Shown here piece after piece: positions 6,490-11,734 of a stretch of 11,774 bases of DNA. The stretch is from CAZQSS01 sp964596405 (lineage in GTDB: Bacteria > Patescibacteriota > Patescibacteriia > Magasanikbacterales > UBA10003). The notes under the pieces are model-generated. The model did not search any database. It saw nothing but the letters and a program-made list of their open reading frames with translations, and had not been told where the DNA came from. Numbering within the stretch: the stretch's first letter is position 1; every line of letters starts with the position of its first letter. The DNA lies in assembly GCA_964596405.1 (NCBI GenBank), contig CAZQSS010000027.1, positions 1 through 11,774 on the forward strand, in the 5' to 3' direction. The position numbers and the translations under genes were made by a program.

Positions 6490-6525
6490 TTGCCCTTTAT
6501 TTCACGATCGTGAAATAAAGGGCAA
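6490..6525. repeat. perfect 36-bp palindrome, left copy
   Basis: TTGCCCTTTATTTCACGA (6490-6507) is followed directly by its exact reverse complement (6508-6525). An identical copy is at 7220-7255. Together with TTCAA on its outer side (6485-6489) it forms a 41-bp repeat inverted relative to the right copy. Neither strand has a T-run directly after it, so it is not a standard rho-independent terminator although it lies 56 bases below the PaaX-like stop codon. Confidence 0.97.
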
Positions 6526-6580
6526 CGTATCTTTTATCTATTTTTATCCATTAGAGACCAGAGACCGCCGGCAGTCATTA

Positions 6581-7147
6581 CTATGCCTTGTCGAAAAAAT
6601 TACGCCTAACTTTTTTCTCCAAAGGACCAAGCGAGGCAACGGTCAAAATCAACATGTGTGATAATGCCCTATAAGTGCGCGCTAAAGCGATAATTTCCTT
6701 TTCACATTTATGCGGCGAAACAAAAACACTTTTCTGAAGCTGGTAAAATCCAATACAATTCAATTCCCGCCTAAAGGCGTCCCTTACGCCTCGTTTCTTT
6801 TCTGGCACATCAAAAATAACCATTCGCCACAGGTAATCCCACCGACGAGGACGACGGGAAAACAAATCGGGCAAACGATAATGTAGCGCTCTTTTTAGAC
6901 CATTTTCGGTGAGGACAATAGGCGCCTTTTCATCTTCCAAATCAAACTCAACATAGCCACGCAACCGCAACTTTTTTAATGTCTTTAATATCTGCCAACG
7001 GCTAAACTTTAACAGGCCCTTAAACAACTTATCACTGTTCCTCCCACCACTTAGCATCGACACCAACGTCAAGCCCGAAGCCATGCCAAGAATTTTCAAA
7101 ATCACGGCTGTAATATCTTTGGCGTTTTCTTTTGTCTTTCTTTTCAT
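6581..7147 (-). CDS. PaaX-like winged-helix / Cas2-fold regulator
   Basis: A 188-residue protein from the start chosen here. A short basic N-terminus is followed by a hydrophobic helix (about 11-32), a winged-helix region (about 42-90) containing ILKTLKKLRLRGYVEFDLED and LTENGLKRAL, and a C-terminal Cas2-like ferredoxin-fold domain (about 101-188) with RWDYLWRMVIFDVPEKKR, the Asp (113) at the end of the first strand and GFYQLQKSVFVSPH. This arrangement is that of the PaaX family of Patescibacteria, often labelled Cas2 by automated annotation. The ATG at 7147-7145 has AAGGG seven bases upstream; a frame extension to a TTG at 7198 adds 17 residues with worse spacing. No cas1, CRISPR array or phenylacetate gene is nearby. 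The gene stands alone between two identical perfect palindromes, one at its predicted transcription start, so it may bind them and regulate itself (inference). Confidence 0.82.
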   Translation of the reverse strand: MKRKTKENAKDITAVILKILGMASGLTLVSMLSGGRNSDKLFKGLLKFSRWQILKTLKKLRLRGYVEFDLEDEKAPIVLTENGLKRALHYRLPDLFSRRPRRWDYLWRMVIFDVPEKKRGVRDAFRRELNCIGFYQLQKSVFVSPHKCEKEIIALARTYRALSHMLILTVASLGPLEKKVRRNFFDKA

Positions 7148-7219
7148 AACGCTGCCCTTAGATGAATTATTTTTTAAGTCTTTAAGTTTCTCGCTCAATC
7201 TTCCTTCTGTTTTTCCTCA

Positions 7220-7255
7220 TTGCCCTTTATTTCACGATCGTGAAATAAAGGGCAA
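7220..7255. repeat. perfect 36-bp palindrome, right copy
   Basis: Identical in all 36 bases to the copy at 6490-6525. Its outer side continues with TTGAA (7256-7260), the complement of the TTCAA outside the left copy. It lies between the -10 TATAAT and the start codon of the PaaX-like gene, covering the expected transcription start. Confidence 0.97.
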
Positions 7256-7259
7256 TTGA

Positions 7260-7265
7260 ATTATA
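7260..7265 (-). promoter_or_regulatory. -10 element of the PaaX-like gene
   Basis: Minus strand TATAAT (7265-7260) lies immediately outside the right palindrome; the predicted start near 7253 falls in the palindrome. The nearest -35-like sequence, TTGACT (7292-7287), is 21 bases away, longer than ideal, suggesting weak or activated transcription. Confidence 0.5.
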
Positions 7266-7310
7266 GTAACATTCTTTATAAATTTTAGTCAAATAGTCGG
7301 TCAAATGGTC

Positions 7311-7339
7311 TTGTCAAAAACCGTTTTTTTGGATATGAT
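7311..7339 (+). promoter_or_regulatory. promoter of tRNA-Leu
   Basis: TTGTCA (7311-7316), 17 bases, TATGAT (7334-7339). The expected start near 7346 is only about three bases before the mature tRNA at 7349. Confidence 0.8.
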
Positions 7340-7348
7340 TTAGCCGTT

Positions 7349-7432
7349 GCCCTCGTGGCGGAACTGGTATACGCGTCAGCCTTAGGAGCTGATGGCCGCA
7401 AGGCCTTAGAGGTTCGAGTCCTCTCGGGGGCA
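7349..7432 (+). tRNA. tRNA-Leu (anticodon UAG)
   Basis: Acceptor stem GCCCTCG pairs with CGGGGGC (one G-U pair), discriminator A. The anticodon stem TCAGC/GCTGA closes the loop CTTAGGA, giving UAG, which reads CUN codons. It has a class II long variable arm and a T arm AGAGG-TTCGAGT-CCTCT. CCA is not encoded (the next bases are TCT), unlike the Met and Gly genes of this window. No terminator separates it from the coding region 25 bases downstream. Confidence 0.97.
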
Positions 7433-7457
7433 TCTAACTCATTAATCTCTTCTATCT

Positions 7458-7826
7458 ATGGACACACACCCAATCTCAAAAATCACCCTAATTAAAACCG
7501 TTTACTTTTTTCTGGTTTCGTTTGTCGCCCTAATGATGATTGTTTTCTCGGGCGCGGATGTGGTCAATACCCTTTTGCGAACTTATGTTTTTACCCAGGC
7601 GGATAATTTCAATTATTATCCCACTCTAGTTTGCGGCCCGACACCGGATAGCAAAACTCAGATGACGACCGAAGACTGTCAAAAACAGGAAGAACGGCAA
7701 AAAAAGAATGATGAAGAAAGCCGCACCGCCCAACGACAACGCGACCTGGTGCGCGACATCTCTTTGCTGGTAGTCGGCACACCGCTTTTCATCCTGCACT
7801 GGCGAATCGCGAGAAAGAAAGAATAA
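7458..7826 (+). CDS. small two-helix membrane protein, hypothetical
   Basis: A 122-residue protein. A first membrane helix (about 13-33, TVYFFLVSFVALMMIVFSGA) is followed by an extracytoplasmic or cytoplasmic middle part with two cysteines (59 and 74), a highly charged Gln/Glu/Lys/Arg segment (about 75-98) that may be helical, a second membrane helix (about 101-115) and a basic tail RIARKKE. It resembles small two-helix proteins frequent in Parcubacteria (DUF5671-like), but I cannot assign it. There is no Shine-Dalgarno; the ATG is 25 bases after tRNA-Leu and no separate promoter is seen, so it is probably expressed from the tRNA promoter and released by tRNA 3' processing. A terminator follows eight bases after the stop. 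Confidence 0.8.
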   Translation: MDTHPISKITLIKTVYFFLVSFVALMMIVFSGADVVNTLLRTYVFTQADNFNYYPTLVCGPTPDSKTQMTTEDCQKQEERQKKNDEESRTAQRQRDLVRDISLLVVGTPLFILHWRIARKKE

Positions 7827-7833
7827 CAAAAAT

Positions 7834-7866
7834 AAGACCTCTCTGTTATAGAGAGGTCTTTTGTTT
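7834..7866. terminator. bidirectional terminator
   Basis: AAGACCTCTC (7834-7843), loop TGTTATA, GAGAGGTCTT (7851-7860), then TTGTTT. On the other strand the stem is followed by ATTTTT. It serves the small membrane-protein gene and the convergent zinc-binding-protein gene, whose stop begins at 7867. Confidence 0.9.
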
Positions 7867-8172
7867 CTACTCGCCGTGATGGCGGATGCCGCTTTTGCGG
7901 ATGCATACGCGGATGCAGACGCGGATCCAATCGGACGTGTCTATCGGCAGAGGGGTGCAACGATGGCAGTAGCGCACGGTCGCGCCCAAGCCAATGGCGA
8001 TCTTTCTGATTTCTTTTGAAAACGGCCGCTGGCAAGTGGCGCAACAAACATTATCATCCGGATGCGGACTGGCGCAGTCAAAGGGCATGGAAAAAAGCGC
8101 TTTCACATGCCGCGTTTTCTTTTTGCAAACCTTGCAGTAACAAAGTTTCGCTTTTCCGACTGGCTTGGCCAC
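7867..8172 (-). CDS. cysteine-rich zinc-binding protein, hypothetical
   Basis: A 101-residue protein with 11 cysteines, several in CxxC pairs: CYCKVC (11-16), CCATC (43-47) and YCHRC (68-72), with His22, His37 and His70 nearby. This fits one or two structural zinc sites of zinc-ribbon or treble-clef type. The N-terminal CKVCKKKTRHV resembles ribosomal-protein-like zinc ribbons. I cannot name the family. The start is GTG, fixed by AAGGAGG five bases upstream (8184-8178), and a strong promoter is present. The C-terminal RVCIRVCIR is encoded by a short DNA tandem repeat (7882-7926), so the tail may be a recent slippage product. The gene is divergent from the dGTPase-like gene and shares a regulatory region with it. 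Confidence 0.78.
   Translation of the reverse strand: MAKPVGKAKLCYCKVCKKKTRHVKALFSMPFDCASPHPDDNVCCATCQRPFSKEIRKIAIGLGATVRYCHRCTPLPIDTSDWIRVCIRVCIRKSGIRHHGE
7882..7926. repeat. short tandem repeat inside the zinc-protein gene
   Basis: GCGGAT recurs at 7882, 7897, 7909 and 7921. The central units GCGGATGCATAC and GCGGATGCAGAC are 12-bp tandem copies, so changes in unit number would keep the reading frame. Confidence 0.85.
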
Positions 8173-8206
8173 GATTTCCTCCTTGTGTTAAAGGTTTGAT
8201 AAAGAC

Positions 8207-8235
8207 ATCATACAAAATCAAAGTTTAACTGTCAA
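8207..8235 (-). promoter_or_regulatory. promoter of the zinc-protein gene
   Basis: Minus strand TTGACA (8235-8230), 17 bases, TATGAT (8212-8207), start near 8200, followed by AAGGAGG and the GTG start. Confidence 0.82.
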
Positions 8236-8243
8236 CCGCTTGA

Positions 8244-8353
8244 CCCCGTTACAGTTTCAGCAAAGACTCTCTTGGTTGGAAGTTAATAAGGCGAAGCCGC
8301 CTAACGGCTTTATCATTAATAAGCTCAGATTTCCTCAAAAACTGTAAACGGGG
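8244..8353. promoter_or_regulatory. inverted boxes shared by divergent promoters
   Basis: AAACTGTAAACGGGG (8339-8353) abuts the plus -35. The minus strand reads AAACTGTAACGGGG (8257-8244), eight bases before the minus -35, differing by one missing A. Between them are a direct repeat TTAATAAG (8283-8290, 8316-8323) and a small hairpin AAGCCG/CGGCTT (8294-8310). This suggests one regulator acting on both genes, or a large stem-loop; no ORF is seen. Confidence 0.6.
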
Positions 8354-8381
8354 TTGACATTTCTTCAAATTTTAGTAGGAT
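8354..8381 (+). promoter_or_regulatory. promoter of the dGTPase-like gene
   Basis: Consensus TTGACA (8354-8359), 16 bases, TAGGAT (8376-8381), start near 8388. It is followed by AAGGAGG (8415-8421) five bases before the GTG start, matching the layout of the divergent gene. Confidence 0.75.
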
Positions 8382-8426
8382 TAAATCAACAAAAGATCTT
8401 TTAAAAAACGCAAAAAGGAGGAGCTA

Positions 8427-9479
8427 GTGGACAAAAATACAGGTTACTTGAGCTCGCTCTGGCTGCTGCGCACGCCCGATGGGGTGGCGCGGCGGCGGCA
8501 CAATTCGGTAGACGACGATGATGGCTGGCTTTTTGATCAGCCGGGATTTTCGCCTTACAAAATTGACGCGATAGCCAAAATTCTGCCGTCCAAAGCTCTG
8601 CGGCGACTGAAGGACAAAGCCGCGGTTATTTCTTTCCCGGCCAATTATCACATCCGCGACCGCCACTTCCACACTTTAGAAGTGACCGAAACGGCCGTGA
8701 TCCTGGCCCATCTGCTGGGGCTCAACGCCGACCTCTGCGAGGCCATCGCCTACGGCCATGACCTGGGTCACCCGCCCTTCGGTCACGTGGGCGAAAGATT
8801 CCTCGGCAAAACTACGGGCCAAGATTTTCGCCACGAGGTTTTCAGTGTTATCATTGCCCAACAGATTGAACGGCAGGGTCGCGGCCTGAATCTGACTCAT
8901 CAGGTCCTCAGTGGTATTCTCTACCATTCGCGCCGCTTTGATGATCCGATTCCGGATAACGCCGCTTCACCCGAGGGCAACTTGGTAATGTACGCCGACA
9001 AAATCGGTTACATTTGGCTGGATGTGGAAGACGTCTTCTCCCGCACCGGCCTGAAGCTGGATGATTACCCGGAGATCAAAAAAATCGTCAATTGGTTTGG
9101 CAAAAACCAACGCGAACGCCACAAGGTCTGCCTGGAGGCCCTTTGCCGCGAATCAGTGGAAAAAACCGCCGTGGTTTTCAATGACTCGGAAGAAGCCCAA
9201 AACTTTTTCCGGCTCAAAAAACTCATGGGGCCGATTTACCGACAGTTTGATTTCCCCCAGCCGTGGATGCTGGAGAAAGTCTACGAATTTTTGGCCAAAA
9301 CCGAAAGAGATGTTCATCCGGCCATAGTCTTCGCTCTTTTGACCGAACACGAAGTCGTTCGGCTGGCCCGCACCCCGAGCCTGATGCCCCACGAACTGGA
9401 GTCGCTTTCGGCGGCCGAAGTTCTGCCCTACCTCCGCACTCAAAACATTGACTTTACCAAGCCCGACCTGGATTGGTAA
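8427..9479 (+). CDS. HD-domain dNTP triphosphohydrolase (dGTPase-like)
   Basis: A 350-residue protein of the dGTPase family, which hydrolyses dNTPs to nucleoside and triphosphate. The metal-binding HD signature is complete: His82 in RDRHFHTLEV (77-86), His111-Asp112 in AIAYGHDLGHPPFGHVGE (106-123) and Asp191 in YADKIGY. The N-terminal RHN...YKIDAIAKILPSKALRRLKDK region (24-64) replaces the usual dGTPase leader. It is shorter than E. coli Dgt (about 500 residues), comparable to compact bacterial dNTPases; which dNTP is preferred cannot be told. The start is GTG, fixed by AAGGAGG five bases upstream. Bases 8701-8760 are 41/60 G+C, clearly richer than the neighbouring genes, which could mean transfer or strong codon bias. 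It is convergent with the endonuclease Q operon across a terminator. Confidence 0.9.
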   Translation: MDKNTGYLSSLWLLRTPDGVARRRHNSVDDDDGWLFDQPGFSPYKIDAIAKILPSKALRRLKDKAAVISFPANYHIRDRHFHTLEVTETAVILAHLLGLNADLCEAIAYGHDLGHPPFGHVGERFLGKTTGQDFRHEVFSVIIAQQIERQGRGLNLTHQVLSGILYHSRRFDDPIPDNAASPEGNLVMYADKIGYIWLDVEDVFSRTGLKLDDYPEIKKIVNWFGKNQRERHKVCLEALCRESVEKTAVVFNDSEEAQNFFRLKKLMGPIYRQFDFPQPWMLEKVYEFLAKTERDVHPAIVFALLTEHEVVRLARTPSLMPHELESLSAAEVLPYLRTQNIDFTKPDLDW

Positions 9480-9486
9480 CAAACTT

Positions 9487-9519
9487 AAAACCCCGCTCAA
9501 CTGAACGGGGTTTTTCTTT
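9487..9519. terminator. bidirectional terminator
   Basis: AAAACCCCG (9487-9495), a ten-base loop, CGGGGTTTT (9506-9514) and TCTTTT. It lies between the dGTPase-like stop and the endonuclease Q stop (9520-9522), with A/T tracts on both sides. Confidence 0.88.
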
Positions 9520-10827
9520 TTAAAAAAGTTTTTTTTGCCGATCTTTCTTTTCCTGCGGAGTAAAGATACTCACCTTGCCGTATTCACCGTCAAATCCGGC
9601 GGCCAGTTTTACTTCGCCGGCGCGAACCCGGCGGATACCCTCAACAATTTCCAACAGAGTGATTTTTTTCAATTCGGCTAAATCCAAACTCAACAAGATA
9701 TTAAATTCGTTGCCACCGTTTTTAATTAACTTGTCGTACTCGCGTCCAACGGCCAGGCTTTTACGCGATTTAACGCCCACGGCTTCAGCAATAATTTTAT
9801 CCAACTCCACCAAACTGGTGTAGGGCACGGCGCCGGCCGGTTTGAAACCCTCGAGCCGATCGGCCAGTTCCTCCACCCGATTAAGAACGCCGACTGTCAC
9901 TTCTTTTTTACAAACCGAGCAGATATTTTTGTGCTTTTTAGTTTCCTTAGGCATCCAACTGATACCGCAAGCGCGATGGCCGTCGTAATGATACATTCCC
10001 TCTTCGGGATAAAATTCAAGGGTCTTCAAAAAACGCCGAGGATTTTTTTCTTTGATGGTTTTGAACAATTCGTCATAACTTGTCTTTTGAATGTCCAGAT
10101 CAAAAACATTAGCCTCCCGGCCCAGGTTAGGTAGACTGTGAGCGTCGGAATTGGAAACCAAGGCAATTTTATCCAACGCCGACAGCCGCCAATTCATAGC
10201 CGGGTCGCTGGATAATCCGGTTTCAATGGCAAAAATTTCCGGCGTCAATTCTTCAAAACATTCTTCTAGCGAATCAAAACCGGACTTGGAACCAAAAACC
10301 GAAAACCAGGGCGTCCAAGCGTGAGCCGGAATGACCTGGCCGCGCGGCGAAATCGCTTTGATAATTTTAACAATCTCTTTGCCCGATAATCCTAAAATCG
10401 GCCGACCGTCCGAACGGATGTTACAGCCTCTCTTAGTCAATTCTTCATTGAACTTTCTGACTGACTCCAAATCAGGCAGATACAAACACAAGTGCAGTCG
10501 GCGTGTTTGGCTTGCCCCGCCTTTGCGGTGGCCGCCTTGGCGATAAATACAAGAAACCTCCGTGCCCAAAATAAAACGCGGATTTACTCCCCTCCTGCCC
10601 GAGGAGGGGTTGGGGGAGGTGGGAGCTTCCTTTAGAATCAAAAACCCCGCGCCATCGGCCACCAATTTTTCTTCAATCTCTTTAAACCAAGCCGGATGAG
10701 TAAAATCGCCCGTGGATACCAAATCAACGCCCTTAATCCGGCACCATTTATCAATATTTTCCAACGTCAACTCGCCCGAGCAAGCCCGCGAGTATTTGGA
10801 ATGGATGTGGAGATCGGCAATTAACAT
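9520..10827 (-). CDS. endonuclease Q family PHP-domain repair nuclease
   Basis: A 435-residue protein of the endonuclease Q family, which cuts DNA 5' to hypoxanthine, uracil, xanthine or abasic sites. The N-terminal PHP domain has DLHIHSKYSRACS (5-17), TGDFTHP (39-45), LGTEVSCIY (87-95), RRLHLCLYLPDLE (109-121), PAHAWTPWF (167-175) and SNSDAHS (225-231), giving the His/Asp metal ligands. A zinc-finger-like segment follows (Cys287, Cys303, Cys306 with His280/284), then helix-hairpin-helix-like sequence VEELADRLEGFKPAGAVPY (318-336). The protein ends in QKKLF, like a sliding-clamp-binding peptide. Residues 67-82 and about 97-107 are extra relative to the relatives I recall; the first is encoded by a palindromic repeat. 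The ATG is three bases after the recombinase stop, so translation is probably coupled. Confidence 0.88.
   Translation of the reverse strand: MLIADLHIHSKYSRACSGELTLENIDKWCRIKGVDLVSTGDFTHPAWFKEIEEKLVADGAGFLILKEAPTSPNPSSGRRGVNPRFILGTEVSCIYRQGGHRKGGASQTRRLHLCLYLPDLESVRKFNEELTKRGCNIRSDGRPILGLSGKEIVKIIKAISPRGQVIPAHAWTPWFSVFGSKSGFDSLEECFEELTPEIFAIETGLSSDPAMNWRLSALDKIALVSNSDAHSLPNLGREANVFDLDIQKTSYDELFKTIKEKNPRRFLKTLEFYPEEGMYHYDGHRACGISWMPKETKKHKNICSVCKKEVTVGVLNRVEELADRLEGFKPAGAVPYTSLVELDKIIAEAVGVKSRKSLAVGREYDKLIKNGGNEFNILLSLDLAELKKITLLEIVEGIRRVRAGEVKLAAGFDGEYGKVSIFTPQEKKDRQKKLF
10587..10620. repeat. palindromic repeat inserted in frame in the endonuclease Q gene
   Basis: CCCCTCCT (10589-10596), loop GCCCG, AGGAGGGG (10602-10609), followed by TTGGGGGAGGT; CTCCCC (10587-10592) can alternatively pair with GGGGAG (10613-10618). 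It encodes the peptide TSPNPSSGRRGV on the minus strand, a composition unlike the rest of the protein. Confidence 0.75.
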
Positions 10828-10830
10828 GTT

Positions 10831-11673
10831 TTATGTATCTAAGGGACTTTTTATGCCAACTAAATTATGACTGGCAACATGGGTATAAATTTGTGTCGTC
10901 TGCAGTTTAGCATGACCCAGCAATTCTTGAATATACCGGATATCCGTGCCATTTTCCAGCAAATGCGTGGCAAAACTATGGCGCAAAGAATGACAGGAGA
11001 CGTTTCTTTTTACTCCGGAAGCGCGCAAGGCATCGCTAAATACCTTCTGCGCCGACCGCTCGGTCAGCCGACCGCCGCGTTCGCTTTCAAACACAAAATC
11101 ATCCGTTTTTTTGTTCTTAACATACTTCTCCAGTACCCCCGCTAGTTTACTGGACAAGACCGTCATCCTGTCTTTATTTCCCTTACCCTGCCGCACCATC
11201 AATGTTTTATTGGAAAAATTCAAATCACCGACTCTGGCGCTCACCGCCTCGCCCACTCGCAGGCCGGAAGAATAAATCAACCCCAAAAGCAATTTGTGTT
11301 TGACGTTGTTAATCGCGCCTAAAATCCGTTTTACTTCATCTTTTGTTAAAACCTCGGGCAATTTTGTTTCCTTTTTGGCGCGCGGAATATTGGCAAAAAA
11401 ACGGCGAAGCAAAATTTTCTCAAAATAAAACTGCAAGGCGCTGTAAGCGGAATTAAGTGTGGAGGCCGAACGCCCATTATTCGCTAAATTCTCCAAATAA
11501 CTCCTAATGTCATCCGTATTTACAGCCCGCGGACCCTTTCTTGCCTTATTAAGCATGTCGGTGATATAATGCAGATAGCTTTTGATTGTTTTTTGGCTAA
11601 ATCCGCGCAATTTCATCTCTTGCCGCAATTTAACAATGGGATCTTGACTAGGATAGTAATTATTTTGATTCAT
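10831..11673 (-). CDS. tyrosine recombinase (XerA/XerC-like integrase)
   Basis: A 280-residue tyrosine recombinase. The N-terminal SAM-like core-binding domain (about 12-95) contains GFSQKTIKSYLHYI and STLNSAYSALQFYFEKIL. The catalytic domain (about 105-280) has every active-site residue: Arg139 (SSGLRVGE), Lys164 (QGKGNKDR), His228 and Arg231 (CHSLRHSFATHLL), His254 (ELLGHAKLQTT) and nucleophile Tyr263 (QIYTHV). The length fits a stand-alone Xer protein; the extra segment of integron integrases is not apparent and no cassette array is present. Chromosome-dimer resolution is a reasonable role, but an integrase cannot be excluded. It has its own promoter and is the first gene of an operon with endonuclease Q. 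The start has only a weak AAGTGG ribosome site. Confidence 0.93.
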   Translation of the reverse strand: MNQNNYYPSQDPIVKLRQEMKLRGFSQKTIKSYLHYITDMLNKARKGPRAVNTDDIRSYLENLANNGRSASTLNSAYSALQFYFEKILLRRFFANIPRAKKETKLPEVLTKDEVKRILGAINNVKHKLLLGLIYSSGLRVGEAVSARVGDLNFSNKTLMVRQGKGNKDRMTVLSSKLAGVLEKYVKNKKTDDFVFESERGGRLTERSAQKVFSDALRASGVKRNVSCHSLRHSFATHLLENGTDIRYIQELLGHAKLQTTQIYTHVASHNLVGIKSPLDT

Positions 11674-11704
11674 AAGCCACTTGTGAATTAAAGATGATGA
11701 CCAA

Positions 11705-11734
11705 ATTTTAGCATATTCGCACTTAAACAGTCAA
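11705..11734 (-). promoter_or_regulatory. promoter of the recombinase - endonuclease Q operon
   Basis: Minus strand TTGACT (11734-11729), 18 bases, TAAAAT (11710-11705), with TGC directly before the -10 giving an extended -10 motif. Start near 11698, about 25 bases before the ATG. I see nothing further in 11735-11774. Confidence 0.7.

Noticed and set aside
6581..7147. CRISPR-Cas locus, because the protein has a Cas2-like domain
   Set aside because: There is no cas1, no effector gene and no regularly spaced repeat array, and the N-terminal winged helix marks a PaaX-type protein.
6571..7147. Transposase or IS element between the inverted repeats
   Set aside because: The only gene inside has no DDE, HUH or recombinase motif, and no target-site duplication is visible; a mobile origin remains only a hypothesis in the findings.
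6490..7255. The two palindromes as ordinary rho-independent terminators
   Set aside because: Neither copy is followed on either strand by a T-run, and one copy lies upstream of the gene at its promoter.
8294..8310. Integron attC-like site (GCCTAAC near a hairpin)
   Set aside because: Only a single short half-motif matches, with no paired consensus at a proper distance and no cassette nearby; the recombinase also appears to lack the integron-integrase insertion.
414..11673. Alternative genetic code with UGA as glycine
   Set aside because: Complete conserved proteins are read without any internal UGA and glycine is encoded by ordinary GGN codons.
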